A stretch of DNA of 64,000 nt, taken from NCBI RefSeq assembly GCF_001625215.2, contig NC_030389.2:42459454-42523453 (forward strand), read 5' to 3'. Origin of the DNA: Daucus carota subsp. sativus. Its lineage: Eukaryota; Streptophyta; Magnoliopsida; Apiales; Apiaceae. A program made the position numbers and the translations under genes. This document shows, piece by piece, positions 22,985 to 34,351 of this stretch; position 1 is the stretch's first letter; every line of letters begins with the position of its first letter. Under the pieces are notes generated by a model. That model was not told the origin of the DNA. It was given only the letters and a program-made list of their open reading frames with translations, and did no database searches.

Positions 22985-23480
22985 TAAATTACTACTTCGA
23001 CTTCTCTGCACTACCAAAAAACAAACATATATCCTCGCCCTTTTACTTCAATCATACATCACTTGATTTTGAATATTCGGCTTATATCTGGACTCGGTAG
23101 ACTGCACATTTCATGTTCTTTTTCCGCGCACATAAATTTGGTATCGGTAGTCTCTACGTTCACGGTTTACACATGTTTTGAAATTATACTTTTTAAATTT
23201 TGTATTAAATTCTAAACTTCAAATTTTTATTCAGAAAATAGATTTTAAAAAAATATTATGAAATTATACTTTATAAAAGTCTCATAATACGTAAAAAAAA
23301 ATTAACGTAAAGAACCTACCGGTACAAAGAGATTATATTCTGTTTTTTCTGCCCACATAAAAAAGACGGAAATTCATTATCAATCAAAACATCAATCTGA
23401 TGTATTTTTAATTTTTTAAACGTATTTTAAGATGTTAAAAATTTACATCTGAGTATAATTATTTTTTTATAAAACTTATA
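22985..23480. other. AT-rich spacer
   Basis: No gene or clear repeat recognised. Confidence 0.4.
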
Positions 23481-23812
23481 CTCTTTTTATCCCACTTATT
23501 TTTATACTCCCTCCAATTCAAATTAGATGTCCACTTTAAAAAAATCACACAATTTAAGAAAAGTGGATGTACACAAATTAATTACATTAAATGATTAAAA
23601 TATATGGAGTGAGATTGATCCCGAAAATATAAATAAGAGATATGTGATGTAGAATTGACTTTGAAAATATGATTTTGCATTGAAAGTTGAAGTAGACAAA
23701 TAATTTGAAACAAAAAAATTTCTTAAAAGTGGACATGTTAACGGCAGGAGTACTATTTTTCTCACTGTTTGACACGTATCTTAATGGTCATATAAAATAT
23801 ATAGACGGAGGG
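23481..23812. mobile_element. Probable Stowaway remnant split by another Stowaway
   Basis: The left piece is only 26 bases (CTCTTTTTATCCCACTT...). The right piece (23751-23812) ends ATATAGACGGAGGGAG. These look like the two ends of one diverged Stowaway interrupted by the element at 23507-23750. Confidence 0.45.
23507..23750. mobile_element. Stowaway MITE
   Basis: 244 bp. The left end is CTCCCTCCAATTCAAATTAG followed by ATGTCCACTTTAA; the right end reads TTAAAAGTGGACATGTTAAC then GGCAGGAG. TA flanks both ends. Confidence 0.7.
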
Positions 23813-24519
23813 AGGCTGTTTTGTTAAAAACTTCTCAAAGTTCACAGGAGAATCTTGCTGTTAAAAATCAAACTGACTACCATGAAGCATGATGCTTGAT
23901 AAGACACATTAAACGGCTAGATTATGATGCCCCACAAACACAGAATCTATCGATCAGAGTGACACCGTAAGTGGACTCTGTAGACTCTGTACACTCATCG
24001 TTCTCGTGAACAAATAGTAAAATTTAATCCATATCAGGCTAGCTAGTTAACTATACTTGACTACTCCAATTGTTAAGAGTAATCAGTAAAATTCTTCAAA
24101 ACTCTAAAAAGGAAGCTAGACAATACTGATACAAAACAAACTTGAAAATAAGTACATTTTACTTAAGAAAAAAACCAAAATTGATACTCAATTCAACAAA
24201 GTTAATGTGGAAGCTGGACTGCAAAAATCATTATGATGAGGAAGATATCCGTGACAAGTGACAGCCAAAACTCAGGTACTTTACAGATGAACTCACACAC
24301 ATGAAGCAAATGCAGAGCAAAGTGGGTGTTTGACACGGACTTATAAGCCCGGCTTCTGAATTATAAGTTATAAACACTTATTCTTACTGTTTGTGTAAGA
24401 AGTCGAGAACTACTTGAAAAAAAACTATTATTACTAGCTTTTGTCTCACGTTTTCTACTTGTGTTTCCAATACATCAAGTTTAAAAGTAATTACGTTATG
24501 TAACCTAAACGTATCTTAA
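23813..24519. other. 3' flank of the transporter gene
   Basis: No gene. At about 24326-24440, the text GTGTTTGACACGGACTTATA and AGCCCGGCTTCTGAATTAT resembles the inverted end near 11840-11880, so this may be another end of the same degenerate element family. The last 100 or so bases likely include the transporter 3' UTR. Confidence 0.4.
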
Positions 24520-25929
24520 TTATTCGTCAACATCATAGAACTCGAGCCACTTCCTCGCCTTGCATAACTTCATCAGAAAGTACCAACCAATTGCACCCAA
24601 TGTCATCAATCCGCTAATCAAATAAACAACTTTGGTAGCAATCACCATAATGAACACCAGAAACACTGCTGGAACCAGACACATAATTATCAATCCGGGC
24701 AGCCTCATTGGAACCCTAAACGGTCGCTTAAGCTGCGGATAAATGTACCTTAACCAGACAAATGACAGTAATTCCAACAGCATTCCCAGACCATACAAGA
24801 AATTAGCCGCTCCAATAATATTTGTAAAATCAAGAAACGACACAGATAATATTATAGCAGTTGATAACAAGATCCCGACGTAGGGAGTATTGAACCATTT
24901 TGATCTCCTGGCAAAAAATTTAGGCAAAAATCCTAACTCCGCCATCCCCAGTAACTGATAAGAACTCGAACTCAACTGGGCCTGGAACAATCCAATGTTG
25001 GACAGTACAGCACCAACCTCAATCCAATATTTCAACCACACTCCAGAAATCATCCGCGCTGCATCAGCCATATATCCGCTATCCCATTCGTTCTGATCAA
25101 CGTGACCAACACCAGTAACAGCCATCAGGGGAACAATGTAAGCTGCACAAGTCAAAATCACAGCAGAAAGCAACGCGATTGGAAACGTTTTTTGTGGCTT
25201 CTCAACTTCTCCAGCCATTGTGCTCACATTATCCCAAAAATTCAAATTCCAGAACAAGGTATTGAAATAAAGATTCCAATCTTTTTTCACGCTCTTTTGG
25301 CCTAAAGAAATCCAATTTTTGGGACTAATTTTCGGGATAGCCATAAGAGACATGATAATAAAGGGAAGCAAAGACACAATGCCTAGAAAAACCGCGACAT
25401 GGCCAACAATATTCAAGCCCGTAAAATTAATGAAACTGAGTACTAATGTCGAAATACACATTGCCAGGTTTCGGGGTGAACCAGAGGAGAAAACAGGGAA
25501 CAACTTCTGCACATAACTGATACCAAGAGCAGGGAAAGCTGCAATGTTGATGACAACGCTAAGAAACTTCAATGTCCCCATCAACGAGCCAAAAAAGGGT
25601 CCGAAGGCACGATGAGCCCATATAACGTATCCGCCATTGCCAGGAAAAGCAGTGGAGAGTTCTGCAGTGATCAGAGCTTCCGGGATAGACCAAATAAATG
25701 GAAAGATCAGGAAACCAAGAATGGCGAAAAGGGGTCCAGCTGCTTTCACTGCTGGCTCTTCGCCATAAGGCCCGCCAGCAACTTCGAAGTAGATGAGAAA
25801 AATCAGGGGGATGAGTGTGAGCTTCTTCAGGGGTTTTGGTGGCGGTGTAGGGGTGGTTATTGGGAGGACTTGCTGGTGGTTTATGGCGGTTTCTGATGGC
25901 TGATCACCAGGTGAAACATCCATTGTCAT
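24520..25929 (-). CDS. PUT4: Polyamine/amino acid transporter of the PUT (LAT) family
   Basis: An APC-superfamily permease expected to import polyamines across a cell membrane. Single exon, 469 residues. After a Pro-rich cytosolic N-terminus (about 40 residues), the first segment reads [20 protein letters not shown], the PUT-family signature with the GG(P)YG helix break. [18 protein letters not shown] and [16 protein letters not shown] follow. About 12 hydrophobic segments are visible across the length. [20 protein letters not shown] and [20 protein letters not shown]-like stretches match my memory of Arabidopsis At3g13620 (PUT4) best within the family. The symbol rests on recall. It lies divergent to PFK2, with 1.7 kb between the start codons. 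Confidence 0.92.
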   Translation of the reverse strand: MTMDVSPGDQPSETAINHQQVLPITTPTPPPKPLKKLTLIPLIFLIYFEVAGGPYGEEPAVKAAGPLFAILGFLIFPFIWSIPEALITAELSTAFPGNGGYVIWAHRAFGPFFGSLMGTLKFLSVVINIAAFPALGISYVQKLFPVFSSGSPRNLAMCISTLVLSFINFTGLNIVGHVAVFLGIVSLLPFIIMSLMAIPKISPKNWISLGQKSVKKDWNLYFNTLFWNLNFWDNVSTMAGEVEKPQKTFPIALLSAVILTCAAYIVPLMAVTGVGHVDQNEWDSGYMADAARMISGVWLKYWIEVGAVLSNIGLFQAQLSSSSYQLLGMAELGFLPKFFARRSKWFNTPYVGILLSTAIILSVSFLDFTNIIGAANFLYGLGMLLELLSFVWLRYIYPQLKRPFRVPMRLPGLIIMCLVPAVFLVFIMVIATKVVYLISGLMTLGAIGWYFLMKLCKARKWLEFYDVDE

Positions 25930-27616
25930 TAGAGCAAATCAGTGCTATTAATGTACAATGTTGTTAAAATTAAATTCATAGAAGTGTGTTTATATAATGA
26001 TTTGGAGTTTGTGTGGTTATGGTATATAAGGATTTTTGATCTTCGTTTTAGTATCGGTAACGCATTGAGGTTTTCGAGTTTGTGTAGGACTCAAAAACAT
26101 GATCACTTCTATTCAAATTCTAATAATGAACGTTAGATTTTATTATTGTTGTTTCCAGGAGTTTCGTGACTTCCAGGACTCCACATAAAAGTGGCTGGTG
26201 TTAGAAAATCACACGATCCTGGTAAGTTTTTCCGGGACTCAGACTCATCCGAGATTCGGGTTCGATTCCTTGCGACTCCAATTTAATAAAGACATGAACA
26301 CAAGTTTATGCCCCCAAACTTGCACAAACTTGCTCGGTACAAACTTGCTGAGTCAGAGTGCACTCTTGGTGGTTAAGATGTTCTTGTTGTTATGCTTGTT
26401 TGGCCCCCATTTCCAATTCTGGAATAGGGTTCAAGCTCTGGTTTCGACTAGGAGAATCTCCAAGAGATTAACTATATGATGTTCTAAGCTGTAATCTAGA
26501 ATTCTTCTTGTGTAGAGTTACCAGGTAGAAGCTTGGCTCCAGTTAAAATATCTTCACCTCCCCGGCAGGGACGAAGCCAGCAAACATCTTTAAGGGGGCC
26601 AAAAAAAATTTCTTCCATACAGTAAAATTTTTCATCAGTAAAATATTCATTATAAAATAAATACAAAAATACTAGTAAAAAAATTATAGTAGAGCTTTGC
26701 GTTATTTTAAATCAGGAAATCAAATTTATAATTGTGTCAACAAAAATATTTAGCTATTTATCTTTAAATATATTTAAGTATAAAATGGTCAGGAAACTCA
26801 TCATAATAACTCTAAGTTATACAATAATCTTTATTTAGCAAGTAACACACATTAAACAAAATTGTATTTTGACAATATCTCAAAAACTAAATATTACGTT
26901 TATTATACTTACTTCTTTTCAAAAAAAAATTGTTTATTAAACTTACAAAAAAAATATTATGCTTATTTAGAAGATGACAAGTTATAATTTAAATAAGTAA
27001 AAATATTACCTGGATGATGAAATTTAAATTGAAGATGAGTAGATCAATATTAATATTAAATAATAAATCGATAATGCATTGTAATATTCATCAAGAAGAA
27101 TATTTTTAAGTTTTGCTAAGTAATCGAATTAGCTTTCTCTTATTATTTTTTTTTGCTTAAAATTTTAAATACATAATTTCATTCAAATAAAAAATATTTT
27201 AAAAATAATAATTTTAAAAATTAAAAGTACAGAACCAACCAGGATCAAAGTACCTGATCCTTCTTTTCTTGATAAATTGGAAATATATATAAACTAGCGG
27301 GAAATAAAGTGTAGAGGTAGAATTCATTAATTTTTAATGTACAAACAAGAGATATTGGAGTGAAAATGATATGAAAATGAAAAAAAAGTGAAGAAATTGT
27401 GAGATCCGTTGAATATATTTAATATTCAATCGTTTCGAAAATCAAATTCGCCGCTGCACAATTAAAAAAATTATGAGACGTGTCATATCCTGGCGATGCC
27501 ACGGACATACCATACGGTGACTCACTCTTCTTCCATCTTCTTCTCCTCCTCCCCCTTCTTCACTCTCCAGCAAAAACAATACTTGCACAAACAAGTAAAC
27601 CCCCAACTCATCTCTC
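25930..27616. other. Divergent spacer between transporter and PFK2
   Basis: Should hold both promoters. At about 26563-26600 the text CAGGGACGAAGCCAGCAAAC looks like a hAT-type terminus, but no partner end is visible, so at most half an element remains. A CT-rich tract at 27525-27560 lies in the PFK2 leader. The rest is AT-rich with no gene. Confidence 0.4.
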
Positions 27617-30047
27617 ATGGCTACCAACAACCAAAACAACAACCAACAAGCTCAACTAATAAATCTCCAAAAACTCCCTCATCTCTCTCACCACACACAA
27701 AATCTCGAATCTCTCCCAAACCCTCTCCAAACCAATTCATTCTACCACCCCAACCAAGACTTCTACATCTCAGATTCCGACGTCATCCTCACCCCCATTG
27801 CTTTCGATCTCTCCTCCCCTGTTTCCTTCCTCGCGTACCACCGGGCCGGACCTCGCACGCGGGTCATTTTCCAGCCGAACCGGGTTCGAGCCGCGATTGT
27901 CACCTGTGGTGGCCTCTGTCCCGGTCTCAATACTGTGATTCGAGAGCTTGTGGTTGGATTGTGGAATATGTACGGGGTTCGGGATATTTTCGGGGTGAAG
28001 TCTGGTTACAGGGGGTTTTATTCGGGTGAGGAGCCGCTAAGGCTTGATCCGAAACTGGTGCATAATTGGCACAAGAGAGGGGGGACTGCTCTCGAGACGT
28101 CTAGGGGAGGGTTTGATCTTCACAGGATTGTGGATGCCATTCAGAATCGAGGCTACAATCAGGTATAGACAGTACTGCTTCCTTGGTGTTGGCAGCAAAA
28201 GACCTTTATTGTCATTTTCCGAAAAAAATACCCCAACCGTCAACTCAAAACGCAATTTCGTATTGTGTAGAAAAAAACTCAACTTCAAGTTGTGTTTTCC
28301 TCAGAAAATCAAAACACGACACAAAGTTGCGTTTTGAAGTGATAGTCAGGACCATTTTTTTAAAAAATGACATTGAGACCCATTTGTCTTTAAATTAGTG
28401 ACTTTTCGGGCATTTTCTCTGCATTATTTAGGTTGGTTCTGATTGGCATTTTATTAATGTGACTCTGTATTTGTAGTATTATTTCATCTCGATTTTGTGC
28501 ATATTTGAAACCTGGAAGTAAATTAAATTGGTGTGATCTTTGTGCTTATATTAGGTTGTTGTAAATATATATATTTGTTAATGTTATATATTCAAATGTT
28601 TTTTTTGTTTAGGATGTCTAACATAGGTATGGGAGTAAACTAATATTATATAATTCGAAATGTATTCGTCGTCAATCTAGTCTTATGATTATAGTTGCAA
28701 TAGGTTAATAAATAAGTTTAGCAATTTATTTGGTAGCTTATGATAAATGCATTCATGATTTTTTCTTTTGTATTTTCTCAATAATATTCTCTATTTTAAT
28801 CCAAGTGTAATACTTTTTTATTTTGTCAATCATATTATTTGTTTATATTATAGATTTAAATAAGTATTATTGTTTATTGTTTTTTGGTTAGTCGTATACT
28901 TACTAGCCCTTAAACCTATCACACGACCAAGTATATAATTCGAAATTTATTATTTTTAATTTAATTTTTAACATCATTTTATTAGTGGTTTAGTTTTTTG
29001 TTGGATGCTCGCATTTTTTAACGAGGAATTTTATGATAATGTATTGAAGTTGGATTAACAGGTGTTATCAATACACGTCTTTGATAATTGAATTGATGAT
29101 TCTTTGATTTCACTGTCCGGTACCATTACCACCAGTCACACTTATGTATATTGAGAACTATCAGACTTTGTTATTTGATTATATGTATGTAATGAGGTGC
29201 ACACATTCTGATTTTTGTATGCAAGGTTTACATCATTGGAGGAGATGGCACAATGCGAGGGGCAGTGAAGATATTTGATGAAATAACTCGTAGGAAACTA
29301 AACATTGGAATTACTGTACTCCCGAAAACAGTTGATAATGATGTAGGTATCATCGATAGATCATTCGGGTTCCAGACAGCAGTGGAGATGGCCCAACAAG
29401 CTATCAGTGCAGCGCATGTTGAAGCCGAGAGTGCAGTAAATGGCATAGGCCTGGTGAAGCTGATGGGTCGTAGCACAGGTCACATTGCTCTATTTTCAAC
29501 TCTGAGTAGCCGTGATGTGGACTGCTGTTTAATTCCTGAAAACGAATTTTATTTGGAAGGTAAAGGAGGTTTATTCGATTTCCTTGACAATCGACTTAAA
29601 GAGAACAGTCATGCAGTTCTTGTAGTAGCGGAGGGAGCTGGGCAGGCTTTAATACCTAGAACTGATGCCGAGAAAGAAGAGAAGGATGAATCTGGTAATC
29701 CAGTTTTCCTAGATGTTGGTGTGTGGCTGAAGTCGGAATTGAAGAAGTGGTGGAATCGGGATCATCCTGGGGAGTTATTTACAGTGAAGTACATAGATCC
29801 AACGTACATGATACGCGCTGTAACTGCAAATGCAACCGACAATCTGTACTGTACCCTGCTTGCCAATGCAGCAATCCATGGAATGATGGCAGGTTACACA
29901 GGGTTTGTCACTGGCCCCATCCATGGGAATTATGCATATATTCCGTTAGATGTGGTAGCGAAAGCCAAGAACGAAGTAGACACCAAGGACCATAAATGGG
30001 CATGGGTGAGATCTGTAACCAATCAGCCCGATTTTGCAAGAAACTAG
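27617..30047 (+). CDS. PFK2: ATP-dependent 6-phosphofructokinase, PFK2 type
   Basis: Phosphorylates fructose 6-phosphate with ATP in cytosolic glycolysis. Two exons (27617-28162 and 29226-30047) join in phase 0 to 455 residues, near the 444 I recall for Arabidopsis PFK2. The Asn/Gln-rich N-terminus does not look like a transit peptide. VTCGGLCPGLN opens the nucleotide-binding core. GGDGT at 187-191 has Gly where pyrophosphate-dependent enzymes have Asp, supporting ATP use. PKTVDND (215-221) carries the catalytic aspartate. MGRSTGHIAL and PEN(E)F follow in the expected order. The 1063-bp intron contains a small inverted repeat at 28245-28337. A BLAST-level paralogue assignment was not possible, so PFK2 rests on length, exon number and neighbourhood. 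Confidence 0.93.
28245..28337. repeat. Short inverted repeat in the PFK2 intron
   Basis: TCAAAACGCAA at 28245-28255 pairs with TTGCGTTTTGA at 28327-28337. Between them is a second small palindrome, AACTTCAAGTT. The structure resembles a degenerate mini-element or a fold-back sequence. No target duplication could be assigned. Confidence 0.45.
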
Positions 30048-30704
30048 AGATCCAGATTCCGTGCTTGGTCTTCTAGTGGCTCACAAAGAAATAAAGAACC
30101 TTAGTTTCTACTAGTTCATTTGATGTCAGTGGTCATTTGATCCTAGCATTGTTGAGGCTGCTAGTATAATTCAGTAGAATGTTTTCTGTAACAATTGGAG
30201 TAAAGTTTGTTGACTAGCGGATTCGAGATCAGCTGAGATTATATGAGAAAATTTACTGTGATAAAAATGTGAAGTGAAGTGTTAAAGCTTTCAAACTTCA
30301 TTCTAGAAAAATGCTTTACTTTGAGTTCTTATCTATTCTTATCTATGTATAACTAAAAGATGTTGAAAGCAGTATATAATGTGGCAACAATCACTGAGTT
30401 GGTTTTGGATTATATGCTCAGATTTCATCTTGTGCAAGAAAAATAGACTTATCTAAATATTTTTGGATTTTAAGTCATTTTTGACTATAAGCTGAAAATT
30501 GTCGGACTTTAAACTATTTCCGATTTCAAGCTGAATATTTGTCTGTTTGTGTAATAAGTCAAAAATCTTTTTAAAGTTAAAAATGCAGCATCAACAAACT
30601 TTTCAAGCCTAAAATATATATGAAGGCAAGTCTATTCTTCTTCAGGACAGGTACAAACATACTACAAGTCTTATCTTGTGAACTCATAGCATTCAGTGGT
30701 AGTG
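30048..30704. other. Convergent spacer between PFK2 and RGLG
   Basis: Two 3' UTRs facing each other. About 30440-30600 contains repeated AAGTCATTTTTGACTATAAG-like text, possibly an old element. No gene. Confidence 0.45.
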
Positions 30705-33095
30705 TCAGCCATAAAGCCTGATCTTAGTGGTTATCCTCATATCACATTCTGGGCAAACCAAGAGATCTTTCCCACATTCATAACATGCCTGCAGGAGAAA
30801 AATGGGCTTAGAAATCGACACGTAAAGTGAAAGGTACATTAATTCTGTGATTGAAATATATGTTTGTGGGCACCTGATGTCCACAGCCAAAGGCAAGATC
30901 CTTTATATTGTAGGAGCATATAGGGCAACCCTGCGAAAACATAGATGAAACAATGTTAAGCATTGTGTGTTTGAACGTATAATACATGCACGATTTGTTT
31001 TATCTCCTTGAAGGTTTACCTGGCTGTGCAGAATGTTCTGTGTTGAAGGCGGTTGAGGAGTGTAGTACATCCGATCACCCTGCACGACAGTAGGTGATTG
31101 CATATAGTTCCAGCCTGAGGTAGTTGTGCTGCTGTTCTGGATAGGTGGAGGTAAGGCGTGTCTCCGTGTTGTATTTCTCTGGTTACTACAAGGCATTAAA
31201 GATAATTAAGCAGAAAAAGTGTTAAAATGGAGTAGTTTTTTCTTACTGTCGGAAGAAAGCAATAAAGTGAAGTAAATGCAGTGATGATACCTTAAGAGTT
31301 GGAAGTCTAGTGTGGCCTTGTACTGTGATGGTATTTCCATTAGTGCCGCGAGTGCAAATTCTGTTTCTTTCTGGGAGAGGGGCACATTTTTTGACATAAT
31401 CTCTGTGAAATTCACAAACTGCAAAACAGAGGAGCAACAAAGTCACTTCTATGTAAATTGAACCAAAATTATCAAGGACTCTATTACGACTAAAATTCGT
31501 GACCTGGAAATTGTCAAAGGCTCTGGCAGGAATGTTGTCATCAAACTGCACCATCACATCCCAGGGTCCATCTCCAACGCCAACCAGTATAATGGACAAC
31601 GGGTATTTGCTACAAGTAATTGAAGACGTAACTAGCTTTTTTTTAATCTTCTGCAGAGTTTTGCAGGGTATATGTAGTACTCACCTTGCTTCGACAATGG
31701 CAGCAATTGTGCTTTGTTCTTGAGGGCTTAGCTGGCCAGGATTTGTATCAACGCTTCTCGTCACCTACCATGTCACATCGAATACTTACTGTCAGGCTTA
31801 GCAAGAAAAGAGATAACAGAAGGGAATTAAAAGAAGACTGCGGCACATAAAGCAATTGGAAGTTTGCCTACACCTGTCCATCAGCGATGATTAGAAGAAC
31901 ATGGTATTGTCCTCCAGTTTCATTGACAATCCCTATAGCAGTTTCAATTATTGGAGCAAAGGATGTTGGTCCTGTGAAAAATGCAAACAATTAAGGTTGT
32001 GTTCACTTGGATGGAATGGAATGAGGGGAGAATGGAATGAAAAATTATATAGAAATTTTATGGAGAAAGAAGAAAGTGTGAGCTAATAGTGACTAAATAT
32101 GAATGAGTTAAATTTTTTTGTGATTAAGATTGTAAAGAAATATGATGTAGAGATGGAATGAGCATTCCTTCCAAAACATGTGGGATGGAATTCTAGTTAA
32201 AATAGTAGTAATGGAATGATTGAAGGAATGAAAATTGTATACATTTTTTTGATCAACACCATTTTTTAGTACAAAATTCATTCCATTCTCCCTCCATTCC
32301 ATTCACTCCAAGTGAACACAATTTTATACCGAGAAATCTGGGCTGGATAGGCTGAGCAGTGCACAAATTAAGGTAAAAAGCATTATTAAAAATATTTTTT
32401 TGCTTATTAGAAAGCACAGTCATCTGTTTTTCTACTTAGAAACCGTTGTCTGTTAAACGAACCAGCTAGACGAATTTGTGGTACAATCTCTCTGTAACGA
32501 GTGAGCGCCTCTTCGAAGCCAGTGCAAGGCTTATCATCTGGAAAAAAGCTGAAAACTTCTTGATCATGTTAGATGCTGCAAGGGAAATCAGGTAGACTGT
32601 GACTCCACATATCAATTTCTCAATATTTTCTGTGTAATGTGTAAAATTTGCAAAAATTAGACATACCATCACCAAAACCATAACAAGGAATGAGGTTATC
32701 CTCATCAAAAACTGACAGTGTTCTTCCAATGATTGATATAGCCTGTTCATATGGATTCAATGAATCGCCAAGGTGATGCAAGCTCCTACGCTGGTAAGAT
32801 CGTGCACCTGTCCACTCATTGCTCTTGGTAAAATCTATACCCACAATAAGATTAGAAGATTCCAGACCTGCTCGAGCTAGAGCTTCTGTCACCTTTAATA
32901 CGATATGCACAGGGTAAAGTTTAGTACTAAACTCAAAATTTAAGAGCCTAATACTATGCTGAAGACTACAGTAAGTACCTGCTCAAGAGAGCTATAATCA
33001 TCACCAATTCTTGCGTATCTTGAGTTGGCCTGAGGAGTTGGCTGGAAGTGAGGTCCAGAGCCTTGGCTTCGAGTTCTTGATTGTTTGTTTCCCAT
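30705..33095 (-). CDS. RGLG-type copine/RING E3 ubiquitin ligase
   Basis: RGLG proteins are N-myristoylated E3 ligases acting in hormone and stress signalling at membranes. Exons: 32979-33095, 32667-32892, 32463-32558 (or to 32575), 31874-31971, 31685-31764, 31504-31609, 31291-31418, 31020-31185, 30874-30930, 30705-30788. The start MGNKQS is a good myristoylation signal. The copine vWA domain has the metal site D-F-T-K-S at about 59-63 and FDDNIPARAFDNFQ. The C-terminal RING (about 341-378) reads CPIC, CGHQACYEC and CPEC. With the acceptor at 32559-32560 the product is 385 residues. With the conventional acceptor at 32576-32577 exon 3 is one base short of the family frame, causing a shift inside the vWA domain. 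Whether the gene is functional depends on which acceptor is used. Subtype not assigned. Confidence 0.88.
31994..32323. mobile_element. Harbinger/Tourist-like MITE in an RGLG intron
   Basis: 330 bp in the intron between exons 3 and 4. The left end is AGGTTGTGTTCACTTGGATG; the right end reads CACTCCAAGTGAACACAATT, with a longer palindromic theme of GGAATGGAATG/CATTCCATTC. TTA flanks both ends (31991-31993 and 32324-32326), as expected for PIF/Harbinger. No coding content. Confidence 0.65.
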
Positions 33096-33943
33096 TCTTC
33101 AAACTCCCCGACTGCAGCAAAATTCTTCAATCTGTTTATTCTACACAAAACAGACCCTCAAGTAATATATCAAGTTGCAGAATTTATGTGGTTCTAATAC
33201 TCAAGTAATACTCTGAGAAGAAAGTGACTGGCTGCTCAAAAAATATTTTAGTTGCTTAACTAGTAAGACAAGGAAACAGAAAATTTCTTAGAAACCATCC
33301 AGGTCAACTGATCCAATGTTCAGAAAACAACTTTACTACTGGCTTATTCTATCTTGGTGAAAGCTCAGGCAGTTGAATAATTTCTACTAGAAGATACATA
33401 AGTTAGCATTAGTTATACTTGCCTAGAGATGTTCCAGTTCTTCTACAAACCGTTTACAAATTACCTGTCAGAGTACTTCAGATCAGGATGCACCTCGATT
33501 AAGCAATGATCGATCAAATAATAACCTCGCTGATGAAATATTTTTTGTATCCCGACATATTATACTATTTTTTTATTTTTGATAAAATAATAAACTCAAT
33601 AACGTAATATTTTTCCTTGATCGTAGTGCTATTAATTTTAAGAGATTTAACTACATAGACATGTTCTTGGATTAGAAATTCAATAAATCATTGAGAGACA
33701 AACATTCTATATTTATTGAATAGGATCAACTTACACACAAAAGAGAATCACCAATCATAAATTGGAAGTAATTTTCAAATGAATTAAGTCAATGATAGCA
33801 ACATAATGAATTTGAAACCCCTCAGCCTGAAGGAATGAAGAACAATTCCATGAAGAATATATTATGCACTAAATATCAACTTACACACAAAACAGAATAC
33901 CAATCATAAACCGGAAGTAATATTTCAAAAATTAATATTCAAA
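33096..33943. other. 5' flank of RGLG
   Basis: Leader and promoter of the RGLG gene, possibly with a leader intron. AT-rich, with no gene. Confidence 0.4.
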
Positions 33944-34065
33944 CGGTTTTCTAATATGTGTCCACGAGCACATGCTAAGCACTACTAAATTTTATAAGTT
34001 TAACTTGTTCTAATTGACTTCTATTTTATAACAACGATGATCACAGGTACGCTGTAGACAAACCC
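33944..34065. mobile_element. Small Mutator-type MITE, family A copy 3 (short)
   Basis: 122 bp. The left end is CGGTTTTCTAATATGTGTCC followed by ACGAGCACATGCTAAGCACT; the right end is GTAGACAAACCC. Flanks ATATTCAAA (33935-33943) and ATATTCGAA (34066-34074) match at 8 of 9 positions. It shares the GCACATGCTAAGCACTA block with the copies at 13444 and 15385 but lacks about 60-85 internal bases. Confidence 0.65.
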
Positions 34066-34351
34066 ATATTCGAATGACAATGAAGTCAGTGATAATAACA
34101 TAACGGCTATGAAACCCCTTAATCTGAAGGAATGAAGAACATTCCACGAAAGCACATGTACAATACATTTTCACATTCGTTTCTTTGAAAAGTCTTCAAT
34201 TACTTGAAAATATGTTGACAAGAACAGAATTACAGTATGAATTTTTAAGGAAATGCAGATTTCCCGCATAGTCAAACTCCAAGTGACTGGAAACTATTGC
34301 TAAACCATAGAGAATTACACGATGATTCAGTAGTACCGTAGTCCAGACAAA

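Noticed and set aside
26200-26300. GGGTTCGATTCC resembles a tRNA T-loop or pol III B box
   Set aside because: No matching acceptor stem, anticodon arm or properly spaced A box, so neither a tRNA nor a SINE is supported.
26563-26610. CAGGGACGAAGCC as a hAT terminus
   Set aside because: No inverse end and no 8-bp duplication found, so not called as an element.
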